DNA of 64,000 bases from Methylibium sp. (GCA_013824165.1 PNNH01000084.1:62001-126000); one strand, 5' to 3'. Numbered from the stretch's first letter, positions 35,599 to 44,808 are shown. Translations and numbers: made by a program. The notes: generated by a model from the letters alone, not told the origin.

Positions 35599-35853
35599 TT
35601 ACTTCAGCGATTCGATCAGGTCGATGTACTGCTGCATGGCGTCGTCGGCGCTGGTGCCCTTGAGGGCGGCCCAGGCGTCGTACTTGGCGCGGCCGACCAT
35701 GTCGGTGAAGCCGGGGCGCGAGCCTTCCACATCGCCGCTGCTGCCCTGCTTGAAGAGCGCGTAGATCTTCAGCAGCGTCATGTTGTCCGGACGCTCGGGC
35801 AGGTTCTTGGACTCGGCCATGGCCGCTTCGAATTTTTCCTTGAGGCTCATCAT
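35599..35853 (-). CDS. Acyl-CoA-binding protein
   Basis: An 84-residue four-helix acyl-CoA-binding protein. The canonical features are LKEKFEAAMAESKNLPERPDN, LLKIYALFKQGSSGDV (the YxLFKQ acyl-CoA contact), PGFTDMVGRAKYDAWAALKGTSADDAMQQYI (KYDAW). It buffers and transports long-chain acyl-CoA in the cytosol. Bacterial ACBPs are restricted to some proteobacteria. It starts with ATGATG, either of which may be used. It is divergent from the WS/DGAT gene, which uses acyl-CoA, with about 113 bp between the starts. Confidence 0.95.
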   Translation of the reverse strand: MMSLKEKFEAAMAESKNLPERPDNMTLLKIYALFKQGSSGDVEGSRPGFTDMVGRAKYDAWAALKGTSADDAMQQYIDLIESLK

Positions 35854-35966
35854 GTCTCCTGGGTGTGTGGCTGAACCCGACTTGGTGACAATCGGGATGG
35901 ACGGCCTTGATGTTACCCAGCATCGTGTGGTCTCGTCACTCTAGAACGACACAACAGGAGACTGCC

Positions 35967-37397
35967 TTGGCCCCAGCACAGGAACGCATGTCGCGGGTGG
36001 ATACCGCCTGGCTTCGGATGGACACCGAAGCGAATCTGATGATGATCGTCGGCGTCTGGTTCATCCGTCCCGGCATCACGGTGGCGGCGCTGCGCGAACG
36101 GGTGGAGGCCCGCTTGCTGCAGTACGCGCGCTTTCGCCAACGCGTGGTGCAGGACGCGCTGGGTGCGGTCTGGGAAGAGGACGAGGACTTCGACATCAAC
36201 CGCCATGTGCTGCAAGAGATCCTGATGCCGCGGCGCGGGCAGTCGCGCGAGGCCGCGCTGCAGCAGCGTGTGGCCGAGCTGGCCGCCACGCCGCTGGACC
36301 CCGCGCATCCCTTGTGGCAGTTCCAGCTGGTGGAGGACTACGAGAACGGCCAGAGCGTGATGATCGCGCGCATCCACCACTGCATCGCCGATGGCGTGGC
36401 ACTGGTGACGGTGACGCTGTCCATCACCGATGGCGGCAAGGCGCCTCCCAAGCGCCTGCAGCAGCCGCGCGACGACCAGGACTGGCTGACCGATGTGCTG
36501 CTGCGCCCGATCAGCGACATGACCATCAAGGCCATCCACCTGGCTGGCGATGGCGTGGGCAAGTCGGTCGAGGTGCTGGCGCACCCGCCGCATCCGCTCG
36601 ACAGCTCGATGGACATGGCGCGCATGGGCTACCAGGCCGTCAGCGATGTCGCGGCCTTCGCGCTGATGGAGGATGACTCGCCCACCCTGCTCAAGGGCTC
36701 GCCCGGCACGCGCAAGAAGGTGGCCTGGGCCGACGGCCTGCCGCTGGACGCCGTCAAGGCGGTTGGCAAGGCGATGAATGCCTCAGTCAACGATGTGCTG
36801 CTGTCCTGCGTGGCCGGCGCCTTTGGCCGCTATCTCAGCGAGCAGGGTGAGAACCCCAGCGGCAAGGAGATCCGTGTGATGGTGCCGGTGAACCTGCGCC
36901 CGTTGGAGAAGGCCTACCAGCTCGGCAACCGCTTCGGCCTGGTGCCGCTGGTGCTGCCGATCGGCATCGCCAATCCGGTGGAGCGCCTGTATGCGGTGCG
37001 CCAGCGCATGCAGGAGCTGAAGGGCAGCTTCCAGCCGGTGCTGGCTTTCGGCCTGCTGGCGGTGGCGGGCCTGCTGATCAAGCCGGTGCAGCAGGCGATG
37101 CTGGGCATCTTCGCCAAGAAGACCACCGCGGTGATGACCAATCTGCCCGGCCCGGCCGAGGCGCTGAAGTTCTGCGGCAGCACGGTGGAGCGCCTGATGT
37201 TCTGGGTGCCGCAATCCGGAGACATCGGTGTGGGCGTCTCGATCCTGACCTATGCCGGCAATGTGCAGTTCGGCCTGATCACGGCCGAGGCGCTGGTGCC
37301 CGAGCCGCAGGCCATCATTGACCACTTCGCCCCCGAGTTCAACAAGCTGCTGATGCTGACGCTGATGCTGCCTTGGGGCGAAGAGAACGAGTTCTGA
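35967..37397 (+). CDS. WS/DGAT/MGAT family O-acyltransferase
   Basis: A 476-residue wax ester synthase/diacylglycerol acyltransferase-type enzyme that esterifies fatty alcohols or diacylglycerol with acyl-CoA. The N-terminal condensation-like domain has the catalytic HHxxxDG motif (RIHHCIADGVALV, residues ~135-147). The C-terminal DUF1298 domain has SVNDVLLSCVAGAFGRYL, VMVPVNLRP, NRFGLVPLVLPIGI and TNLPGPAEALKFCG. Start: a TTG at 35967 has an ideal AGGAG six bases upstream; the ATG at 35988 (AGGAA upstream) is the alternative. It ends 16 bp from the convergent chemotaxis-like gene. Confidence 0.9.
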   Translation: MAPAQERMSRVDTAWLRMDTEANLMMIVGVWFIRPGITVAALRERVEARLLQYARFRQRVVQDALGAVWEEDEDFDINRHVLQEILMPRRGQSREAALQQRVAELAATPLDPAHPLWQFQLVEDYENGQSVMIARIHHCIADGVALVTVTLSITDGGKAPPKRLQQPRDDQDWLTDVLLRPISDMTIKAIHLAGDGVGKSVEVLAHPPHPLDSSMDMARMGYQAVSDVAAFALMEDDSPTLLKGSPGTRKKVAWADGLPLDAVKAVGKAMNASVNDVLLSCVAGAFGRYLSEQGENPSGKEIRVMVPVNLRPLEKAYQLGNRFGLVPLVLPIGIANPVERLYAVRQRMQELKGSFQPVLAFGLLAVAGLLIKPVQQAMLGIFAKKTTAVMTNLPGPAEALKFCGSTVERLMFWVPQSGDIGVGVSILTYAGNVQFGLITAEALVPEPQAIIDHFAPEFNKLLMLTLMLPWGEENEF

Positions 37398-37412
37398 CGG
37401 CGGGCTGCGGGC

Positions 37413-39974
37413 TCACTGCGGCGTGTTCTCTGCACCTAGCGCCAGAGGCTCGATGGGGTCGAGGCCGGCCAGCGCGGCCCACAGTGCGTCGATGTCCAGC
37501 AGCGTCAGCATCGATCCGGCAGCCGCGCCGCGCAGCAGGCGCTCGCCGCGGGCGCCGGGCCTGTTGCTGCTGCTGCCCAGCGCTGGGCAGGCCTGAGGCG
37601 CCAATGCTGGCACGCCGAACACCTGGCCCAGCTCGTGCACACGCAGCGCCAGGCGCCGGCCTTGGCTTGTCTGGCAGACCAGCACCGGCGACTCGACCGG
37701 CGCGCGTTGGCTGCCGTAGTAGAGCTGGCCGAGGTCGAGCACCGGCAGCATCTGGCCCTCGTGGCTGAGCATGCCCACCACGCCGGCCGCGGCATTCGGC
37801 ATTCCGGTGATGCTGGGGCGCTCCAGCGCCTCCAGCGTCTGCCGGGCGGGTAGGCCCAGCCACTGGCCGTCGACCAGGAAGCTGGCGATGTCCAGGCGGG
37901 CCGCGCCCGGCTCCTGCGCCGGTGCCGCAAGGGGCTGGAAGGCCAACGGTGGCGGCGGCGCGGCGCGCAGGCGCGGACCCAGCGGCACCAGCATCACGGC
38001 GGCCACGTCCTCGCTGCTGCGCGGTGCACCCTGGCGGTACTCTCGGTAGCCGCCTGACATGGCGATGCCGACGGCATGCACCAGGCCGTCGATTTCCAGC
38101 TCGGTGCTCTGGGTCCGGCCCGCGGCCAGGTCAAGCGCTGCTGCGGGCAGCGGGCCGTGCGCGCCGACGGGCCAGCGTTCATCGGTCGATGCGACGACGC
38201 GGCCATCGCGCTTCAGGAACAGGGCTTGCGCCCCGCCGGCCGCCGGCAGCGAATCACGCAGCATCGCGCCGAACTGCGGCAGCCCGTCGAACACCACGGC
38301 CACGCCGCCGCGCACGCGCTGTGGCTCTTGCGGATCGGGCAGGGCAGCGGCATAGACGTAGCTCGCCTGCCGGCCCTGCTCGCCGTACAGACCGCAGGGC
38401 TCATGGCGCGAAACGACGTGGCATTCGCGATCCTGCAGTGCCAGCGTGGCCGCCACCCAGTCCTGCTCCAGCGGCTGGCCGATGCGGTCCTCGGCAGATG
38501 GGTCTGAGACCGCGACGATCCGGCCGTCCGCGTCGAAGATCAGCAGCAGCGCGTAGACCGTGTAGAGGCTGTTGATTCGGCGCAGCCGGGCTGCGCTGGC
38601 CGCCAGCGGGCCGCCGGCCAGCGCCTGCTGCAACTCGGCGTCGAGTGCCCACCAGCGGCAATCGTTGGCGCGCTCGTAGAGATTGCGGTCCATGATGTCG
38701 ATGGCCAGGCGGGCGTGCAGCACCGCCTCATCAAACACCGCCGACAAGGCCGAGTTCTGCAGATGCGAAATCGCCTGCTCGAACACCTGGCGCAGGCGTT
38801 GGCCGGTACGTTCGATCTCGTCCAGCAGCGTGACGGCGAAACCCTTGGCCGAGGGCTCGGACCGGCTGTGCAGCTTGCCGTTCCACAGCGAGCGCGAAAG
38901 CTCGCGCTGGATGCGCTGCGCCTCCAGCGGGATGGCACGCAGCTCGGCGTCGAAGAAGTTGCGCGTATCCAGGGTTTCGGGGCCCAGGCCCGCCGACGCC
39001 CCGGTCTGCTCGCCCAGCGCGAAGGCCTGCTCCAGCGGCAGCAGCGCCATGGCCGACCAGCCGGGGCCGCCATAGCCCTCGTAGCCGCTGGCGGCGGCCT
39101 CGACCGCCAGGTACTCGCGGCCGGCAAAATTGAGGCGACCGCTGCCATCGGCCTGCAGACGCAGCGGTGCGCCGACCGGCACCTGCCAGGGGTCGGAACT
39201 GCTGACGACTTCGCCGCGTGCATTCACCAGCGCCAGCAGCGTGCCGTCGGCCTTGCCTAGCAGTTGCTCGAAGATCCCGGTCATCTCGTCGGCAAGCCGG
39301 AAGGACAGGCATAGCACACCGCCGGGCCTCTCGGACAGCGTGATCGCGCTGGCATAGAGCAGGCCGCTGCGCCCGTCCAGCAGATCGCTGGCGCCGTGGC
39401 GCTCGACGAAGGCCGGGCTGGCGCGCAACGCCTGCGCAACCAATGGATCGCTGCTGTGCTGGCAGCGCGCCGTCGCGTCCAGGCGCGCCAGAACCCGACC
39501 GTCGGGCGCCAGCAGAATCACATCGTCATAGACCGAGTACTTGGCCACATACGCGCGAAAGCGCGCCTCCAGCGCCTGGCGCTGGGCGGCATCGGCGCTG
39601 CCGCTCGCCAGCAGTTCGCGCACGGGCGCGTCCGCGGCCAGGAAGCCGATGTCGGCCGTGCGCTCGAACAGGTTGCGCACCAGGATATCTATCGCTACCT
39701 GCGCCTTGCCCTGAAGGCGCCGGCGCGTGTTGCCCAGCAGGCGCAACGCCAGGCTGTCCAGTAGGCGGCCCGTCAGGTCTTCGAAGGCGCTGCGCGTCTT
39801 GGAGATGTCGGCGGCCGAGCCGCTCATCTGCGTCATCAACGCGAGGCTATCCCAGACGGCCTGCAGCCTCAGCAGGTTCTCGCGGTGCTCGTCGACCAGC
39901 GGCATGTACCGCACATAGGGCGCCACTGCGGCGCTGAAGGGAACCCCGCGCCGCCATACCTTGCTCTGACTCAT
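37413..39974 (-). CDS. Soluble tandem-Cache protein with C-terminal CheW-like domain
   Basis: An 853-residue protein without signal peptide or evident membrane helix. Two related sensor-like halves can be seen at residues ~95-350 and ~455-700. Both open with similar helices (ILVRNLFERTADIGFLAADAP and IMDRNLYERANDCRWWALDAE) and carry Cache/PAS-like strands (YDDVILLAPDGRVLA; YALLLIFDADGRIVAV). Residues ~715-850 resemble a CheW domain (SFLVDGQWLGLPA, ITGMPNAAAGVVGMLSHEGQMLPVLDLG, RLALRVHELGQVFGV). There is no methyl-accepting signalling domain. It may couple an internal or granule-related signal to a chemosensory kinase; role unproven. Start at 39974 (MSQSKVW) gives a plausible N-terminus; the longer frame to 40118 is doubtful. 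Confidence 0.72.
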   Translation of the reverse strand: MSQSKVWRRGVPFSAAVAPYVRYMPLVDEHRENLLRLQAVWDSLALMTQMSGSAADISKTRSAFEDLTGRLLDSLALRLLGNTRRRLQGKAQVAIDILVRNLFERTADIGFLAADAPVRELLASGSADAAQRQALEARFRAYVAKYSVYDDVILLAPDGRVLARLDATARCQHSSDPLVAQALRASPAFVERHGASDLLDGRSGLLYASAITLSERPGGVLCLSFRLADEMTGIFEQLLGKADGTLLALVNARGEVVSSSDPWQVPVGAPLRLQADGSGRLNFAGREYLAVEAAASGYEGYGGPGWSAMALLPLEQAFALGEQTGASAGLGPETLDTRNFFDAELRAIPLEAQRIQRELSRSLWNGKLHSRSEPSAKGFAVTLLDEIERTGQRLRQVFEQAISHLQNSALSAVFDEAVLHARLAIDIMDRNLYERANDCRWWALDAELQQALAGGPLAASAARLRRINSLYTVYALLLIFDADGRIVAVSDPSAEDRIGQPLEQDWVAATLALQDRECHVVSRHEPCGLYGEQGRQASYVYAAALPDPQEPQRVRGGVAVVFDGLPQFGAMLRDSLPAAGGAQALFLKRDGRVVASTDERWPVGAHGPLPAAALDLAAGRTQSTELEIDGLVHAVGIAMSGGYREYRQGAPRSSEDVAAVMLVPLGPRLRAAPPPPLAFQPLAAPAQEPGAARLDIASFLVDGQWLGLPARQTLEALERPSITGMPNAAAGVVGMLSHEGQMLPVLDLGQLYYGSQRAPVESPVLVCQTSQGRRLALRVHELGQVFGVPALAPQACPALGSSSNRPGARGERLLRGAAAGSMLTLLDIDALWAALAGLDPIEPLALGAENTPQ

Positions 39975-40635
39975 CGATCTGTCTATCCCAAAACGCGCAT
40001 CGAGACGGCGATCTGGCCCCCGTGCCCAACGCTGTTGGGGGCAAGATCTGCCTTGCAGCGGCCCGGGATCTCCGCACCGCAGCCGGGCCTGCATGCCCTC
40101 GGGCGGGGCATGGCTCACCGCTTTGGTTGGCCGTCCTGACGGACGTCAAGCAGGAGCACCGTCTCGGTGCTTCATCGGAAGCGCACCGGGTTCGGCGGGG
40201 CTGGCTTGTCCGAACCGGCGCAAGTTGCATGCCACAAAAGCGGGCGAAGCCATGACTTTCTTTAGGGTTGCCATGACTCTTTTGCAGCACGCCGACGGCG
40301 AATCCAGAAGCTAGCGCGGCGGGCGGTCGTCGCACCGTGGAGGTGCCAAGCCCTGGCATCGCCTGTCGGCCGCGGTCCCACAATCAGGGGACAGCGGTGC
40401 CGGCCCGTGCATTCCGACTGAGGACGGCTCGCAGTTGTCCGGCTTGATCACCACCGCGGCCCTGTCGCTGCAAGCTCAGGCCAGCATTGAGCATTTGCCG
40501 CCCGAGCTCAGCCCTGGGCTGACGCTGGTGCCGCTGTTGCACCGCAAGTCAGCCAGGTCTGCCTGACACGGAGCGGTCGGGGCGCTGGGCTATCCTGCAC
40601 AGGTCGTCTCCTGACGGGTGCTGGACCCGCCCTAC
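39975..40635. other. 661-bp intergenic region with several stem-loops, no clear gene
   Basis: No gene that I can support. Palindromes cluster in the middle: a 5-bp stem at 40132-40145, a perfect 7-bp stem with a 3-base loop at 40155-40171 (AGCACCG/CGGTGCT) and a longer imperfect hairpin at 40181-40221 (GTTCGG/CCGAAC core). A direct repeat GCCATGAC follows about 25 bases further on, two copies some 20 bases apart. An open stretch of about 43 codons ends at 40566 but lacks a convincing start. It must hold the divergent promoters of the Cache/CheW gene and the binding-protein gene, and could encode a structured RNA. Confidence 0.5.
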
Positions 40636-41451
40636 ATGATGCAAAGCTTGTCCATAGGCAGACCGCTGGCAGTGCTGGCGCTGGTCGGCTTGGCGCTTGG
40701 CGCGAAGGCGGAAGTCCTGAGCATCGGCGGCACGGGTGCGGCGCTGGGCACTATGCGTCTTCTGGGCGAGGCCTATGCCCGGCAGCAGCCGGGGCTGAGC
40801 GTGCAGGTGCTGCCCAGCATGGGCAGCGGCGGTGGCATCAAGGCGGTGCTGGCCGGCGCCATCCAGCTCGCGGTGAGCGCGCGGCCGCTCAGCGCGCAGG
40901 AGCAGCAGGCCGGCGCCCAGGCGGTGGAGTACGGGCGCACGCCCTTCGTCTTTGCCACGCAAAGCAGCAACAAGGCGCGCGGCATCAACAGCCAGGAGCT
41001 GGTCGAGATCTATGCCGGCAGACTGGACCGCTGGCCCGACGGCACGCCGATCCGGCTGGTGCTGCGGCCTGTCGGCGACGCCGACAGCGAGACCATCAAG
41101 TCCATCTCGCCAGCGCTGCGCGAGGCCAAGCTGGCGGCCGAGCAGCGCAAGGGCATGTTGTTCGCCGTCACCGACCAGGAGGCGGCCGATGCGCTGGAGC
41201 GCACGCCCGGCAGTTTCGGTCCAGCCACGCTGGCTCTGCTGATCAGCGAGAAGCGTGCGCTGAAGGCCTTGACGCTGAACGGAGTGCCGCCTGAACCGCG
41301 TCATCTCGCCGATGGCCGCTATCCACTCGCCAAGTCCCTGCTGCTGGTCAGCGGGCCGCGCTCCGGTACGGCCGCGCGCGGCTTCATCGAGTTCGCCCGC
41401 TCGCCGGCGGGCCGCGAGATACTGAGGCGCAACGGCTACTGGGTGCCATGA
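40636..41451 (+). CDS. Periplasmic PstS-like substrate-binding protein
   Basis: A 271-residue protein with a signal peptide (PLAVLALVGLALGAKA, cleavage about residue 26) and a phosphate-binding-protein-like fold (PBP-like domain): LSIGGTGAALGTMRLLGEAYARQQPG, LPSMGSGGGIKAVLAGAIQLAVSARPL and INSQELVEIYAGRLDRWPDG are the family cues. No transporter genes accompany it. Its stop codon overlaps the start of the PAS-GGDEF-EAL gene (ATGA, 41448-41451), so it may act as the periplasmic sensor module for that c-di-GMP enzyme rather than in uptake. The ligand could be phosphate or another oxyanion. Confidence 0.82.
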   Translation: MMQSLSIGRPLAVLALVGLALGAKAEVLSIGGTGAALGTMRLLGEAYARQQPGLSVQVLPSMGSGGGIKAVLAGAIQLAVSARPLSAQEQQAGAQAVEYGRTPFVFATQSSNKARGINSQELVEIYAGRLDRWPDGTPIRLVLRPVGDADSETIKSISPALREAKLAAEQRKGMLFAVTDQEAADALERTPGSFGPATLALLISEKRALKALTLNGVPPEPRHLADGRYPLAKSLLLVSGPRSGTAARGFIEFARSPAGREILRRNGYWVP

Positions 41452-43685
41452 GCGCAGGCTTTTTCACTCGGCGCGCATCGGGCCTATTGCTGGGGACCGT
41501 ACTGGCCCTGTTGCTGCTGCTTGCGCTGGCGGTGCCGGCCGCCTATTTCAGCCTGAACTATGGCGCGCGCGCCGCCGCACTGCAGACCAAGGCCGAGGTC
41601 AAGGCCGAACTGGTGACGCAGCTGATCAGTCGCTCGCCGCAGCTATGGCGCTATGAGGAGATACGCCTGCTGGCGCTGATCCAGCGCATGCCGCTGGAGC
41701 TCGAGGACGAGCATGCGGTGGTCTATGCCGGCGACGGCTCGGTGGTGGTCGAATCCAGGCACGAGCTGGCTCCGCCGCTGCTGGTGCGCAGCGTGCCGCT
41801 TTTCGACGCCGGCCAGCCGGCGGGCCGCATCGAGATGCGCGGTTCGCTGCGGCAACTCTGGGCCGAGACTGCGGTGGTGGCCTTGGCCGCCTTGCTAGTG
41901 GCCGGCGGTGTGATGGCGGTGCTGCACCATCTGCGGCGCGCCAATCGCCGCATCGCAGCCCAGATGCGCGATGCGCAGGAACGCGCGAGCGTGACCCTGC
42001 ATTCGATCGGCGATGCCGTGCTCACCACCGACGCGCAGGCCCGCATCGACTATATGAACCCGGTGGCCGAACGCCTGCTGCAATGGACGCTGGACGAGGC
42101 GCGCGAGCGGCCGCTGGCCGAGGTCTGCAGCCTGGTCGACGAACGCAGCATGCAGCCCATGCCGACGCTGGTGCCGCGCGCCATCGCCGAAGGCCTGTTC
42201 TGTCCTTTCACCGGCCGTGACGTGGCGCTGCTGCGCCGCGACGGCAGCTCGATCGCGATCGAGGACTCGGCCGCGCCGATCCGCGATGGCGAGGGCCGCA
42301 TTGTCGGCAGCGTGATGGTGTTCCGCGACGTCACCGCGACGCGGCGCATGGCGCAGCGCATCAGCTGGGCGGCCACGCACGACGCGCTGACCGGCCTGGC
42401 CAACCGGCGCGAGTTCGAGACGCGCCTGGACCAGGCGCTGAAGGCGGGTGGCGATTCGGGCCGGCCGCTGGTGGTCGCCTGCATGGACCTGGACTGCTTC
42501 AAGATCGTCAACGACAGCTGCGGCCATGCGGCCGGCGATCTGCTGCTCAAGCAGGTGGCGGAGCTGCTGCGGGCGCGGCTGCGCGAATCGGACACGCTGG
42601 CCCGGGTGGGTGGTGACGAGTTCAGCCTGCTGCTGGACGGCTGTTCGATGGAGCGGGCGCGCCTGATCGCAGCCGACCTGGTCGCGGCCGTGCATCAGCA
42701 CCGCTTCGTCTGGGAGGGGCGTGCGTTCACGATCGGCGTCAGCATCGGTCTGGCGGCTGCCGAAACGGAGCTGCAAAGCCGCAATGAGCTGCTGGCTTGC
42801 GCCGACACGGCCTGCTACACGGCCAAGGAGCAGGGGCGCAACCGGGTCTGCGTGTTCCAGAGCGGCGATGCAGATATGCAGCAGCGCCGCGCTGCCGTGG
42901 GCTGGGCGGCCCGCCTGCAGAGCGCCCTGGAGGAGGGCCGTTTCCTGCTCCATTACCAGCCATATCTGCCGCTCGGCCAGACGCAGGCCGGCGACGGCCT
43001 GCATATCGAGGTGCTGCTGCGCCTGCGCGAGGCCGATGGCACGCTGGTGCTGCCGACCGCCTTTCTGCCTGCGGCCGAGCGCTACAACATCATGCCGGCC
43101 ATCGACCGCTGGGTCATCGGCACAGTGCTGGCGCGCTACCGCAGCCTGGAGCAGTCACTGGGGGCTGCGCCGCTGACCTGCTCGATCAATCTGTCGGCCA
43201 CCAGCATCAATGCCGAGGGCACGCTCGATTTCATCCGCGAACAGCTTGAGCGCCACCAGCTGCCGGCGGGCGCGATCTGCCTGGAGATCACCGAAACGGC
43301 GGCCATCCACAATCTGCGCGCGGCTACTGCCTTCATGCAGGCCGGACGCGCGATGGGGCTGCGTTTCGCGCTGGACGATTTTGGCGTGGGCAGCAGCTCA
43401 CTGGCCTATCTGAAGACGCTGCCGGTGGACTATCTGAAGATCGACGGCAGCTTCACCCGCAATATCGCCACCGACCCGATCGACCGCGCCATGGCCGAGA
43501 CAATCAACCGCGTGGGCCACATCATGGGCCTGCGCACCGTGGGTGAGTACGCTGAAAGCGAAGCCGTGCTGGGCGAGCTGCGCCAGCTCGGGGTGGACTT
43601 TGCGCAGGGCTTTGCCTACCGCGAGCCGCAGCCGCTGCCCCCGCTGGCACCACTCTCGCCGGACGAGCGGGATCGCCTCAGCTGA
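41448..43685 (+). CDS. Membrane PAS-GGDEF-EAL cyclic-di-GMP enzyme
   Basis: A 745-residue bifunctional c-di-GMP protein. TM1 lies at residues ~10-32, a short periplasmic sensor region follows, then TM2 at ~140-160. A PAS domain (SIGDAVLTTDAQARIDYMNPVAERLL) spans ~180-300. The GGDEF domain (~305-470) has intact GGDEF (RVGGDEFSLLL) and an RxxD inhibitory site (RESD) five residues before it. The EAL domain (~480-735) carries EVLLR in place of EALLR, plus CSINLSATS, DDFGVGSSSLAYL and PVDYLKIDGSF. Both activities look possible. It is translationally coupled to the upstream binding protein and its 3' end overlaps the opposite-strand ABC ATPase by 8 bp. Confidence 0.93.
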   Translation: MSAGFFTRRASGLLLGTVLALLLLLALAVPAAYFSLNYGARAAALQTKAEVKAELVTQLISRSPQLWRYEEIRLLALIQRMPLELEDEHAVVYAGDGSVVVESRHELAPPLLVRSVPLFDAGQPAGRIEMRGSLRQLWAETAVVALAALLVAGGVMAVLHHLRRANRRIAAQMRDAQERASVTLHSIGDAVLTTDAQARIDYMNPVAERLLQWTLDEARERPLAEVCSLVDERSMQPMPTLVPRAIAEGLFCPFTGRDVALLRRDGSSIAIEDSAAPIRDGEGRIVGSVMVFRDVTATRRMAQRISWAATHDALTGLANRREFETRLDQALKAGGDSGRPLVVACMDLDCFKIVNDSCGHAAGDLLLKQVAELLRARLRESDTLARVGGDEFSLLLDGCSMERARLIAADLVAAVHQHRFVWEGRAFTIGVSIGLAAAETELQSRNELLACADTACYTAKEQGRNRVCVFQSGDADMQQRRAAVGWAARLQSALEEGRFLLHYQPYLPLGQTQAGDGLHIEVLLRLREADGTLVLPTAFLPAAERYNIMPAIDRWVIGTVLARYRSLEQSLGAAPLTCSINLSATSINAEGTLDFIREQLERHQLPAGAICLEITETAAIHNLRAATAFMQAGRAMGLRFALDDFGVGSSSLAYLKTLPVDYLKIDGSFTRNIATDPIDRAMAETINRVGHIMGLRTVGEYAESEAVLGELRQLGVDFAQGFAYREPQPLPPLAPLSPDERDRLS

Positions 43686-44808
43686 GGCGTTCGCCGGTTT
43701 CGGCGTCGAACACCCACATCGAGGCGCTGGGCAGTTCGACCCGGATGTCCTGCCCGGGCGACAGCGCGGGCCAGCCCGGTAGGCGCATGTGCAGCCGCTG
43801 CTCGCCCAGCTGTAGTTGCAGCAAGCAGTCCGGCCCCAGCGGCTCGATCAGGCGCAGCTGGGCCTGCAGGCGCAACGTGCCGGGTTCGCTGCGCAGCTGC
43901 TCGGTGCAGCCCAGCGATTCCGCCCGCCAGCCCAGCAGCAGGGATCGGCCCACCATGCTGTTGAAGGGCGGCAGACAGGCCCGGTCCGGCATCCACTCCA
44001 GCGGCTCGGTGCCAGGCGCCAGCAGGCGCAAGGCGCCGTCGGTCGCCAGCCGGGCCGGCAGCAGGTTCAAGCCCGGCCCCGACAGGAACTGCGCGACGAA
44101 GAGATTGTCCGGCTGCTGGTAGATCTGCTGCGGCGTGCCCACCTGCTGCAGCCGGCCCTGCTTGAGCACCGCGATGCGCTGGCCCAGCGTCATCGCTTCG
44201 GTCTGGTCATGGGTCACATAGATCGCGCTGCGGCCCAGTCGCTGATGCAGAAGCTTGATTTCGCCGCGCATCTCGGCGCGCAGCTGCGCATCCAGGTTGG
44301 ACAGCGGTTCATCGAACAGGAACAGCTGCGGATGGCGGGCAAGCGCGCGCCCCATGGCCACGCGTTGCCGCTGCCCTCCCGAGAGCTGCGCAGGCCGGCG
44401 CTCCAGCAGATTCTGCAACTGCAGCAGCTGGGCTACCTCAGCCACGCGGGCCTCGCGGCGCACCCGCGGCCAGCCCTGCATCTCCAGGGCGAAGCCCAGG
44501 TTCTGCGCCACGTTCATATGCGGGTACAGCGCGTAGTTCTGGAACACCATGGCGATGTCGCGCTCACGCGGGCTCAGGGCATCGATGCGCCGTCCGTCCA
44601 GCGTGATCTCGCCGGCGTCCGCCTGCTGCAGGCCGGCCACGATGTTCAGCAAGGAAGATTTGCCGCAACCCGAAGGCCCGACCAGGATCAGCATCTCGCC
44701 GGGGTCGAGATCGAGATGGATATCGTCCAGGATCTGCTGGGCGCCAATCCGCTTGTGCAGGCCGCGGATGCGCAAGCCGCTGCTGCGTTCGTTCGTTGTT
44801 GTCATCAT
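43678..44808 (-). CDS. Sugar ABC transporter ATP-binding protein (MalK/UgpC-like)
   Basis: A 376-residue ATPase of the CUT1 sugar-importer class. The nucleotide domain has Walker A (LVGPSGCGKSSLL, residues ~38-50), LSGGQRQRVAMGRAL signature, Walker B (LFLFDEPLSNLD) and the H-loop (YVTHDQTEAM). The C-terminal TOBE-type regulatory domain is present (residues ~240-376) and ends with the usual FDAETGERL. It energises the two permeases encoded immediately upstream (11 bp gap). In this cluster the likely cargo is an amino sugar or chito-oligosaccharide, inferred from the GH20 gene in the operon. Confidence 0.93.
   Translation of the reverse strand: MMTTTNERSSGLRIRGLHKRIGAQQILDDIHLDLDPGEMLILVGPSGCGKSSLLNIVAGLQQADAGEITLDGRRIDALSPRERDIAMVFQNYALYPHMNVAQNLGFALEMQGWPRVRREARVAEVAQLLQLQNLLERRPAQLSGGQRQRVAMGRALARHPQLFLFDEPLSNLDAQLRAEMRGEIKLLHQRLGRSAIYVTHDQTEAMTLGQRIAVLKQGRLQQVGTPQQIYQQPDNLFVAQFLSGPGLNLLPARLATDGALRLLAPGTEPLEWMPDRACLPPFNSMVGRSLLLGWRAESLGCTEQLRSEPGTLRLQAQLRLIEPLGPDCLLQLQLGEQRLHMRLPGWPALSPGQDIRVELPSASMWVFDAETGERLS

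Noticed and set aside
40132-40290. Possible c-di-GMP (GEMM) riboswitch, suggested by a GCGAAGCCATGAC stretch near signalling genes
   Set aside because: The conserved GCAAACC element and the paired stems in the right order are absent; the GCCATGAC copies are direct, not pairing, repeats.
40438-40566. Open stretch of about 43 codons before the PstS-like gene
   Set aside because: No ATG with ribosome-binding site and no recognisable family; too short to support.
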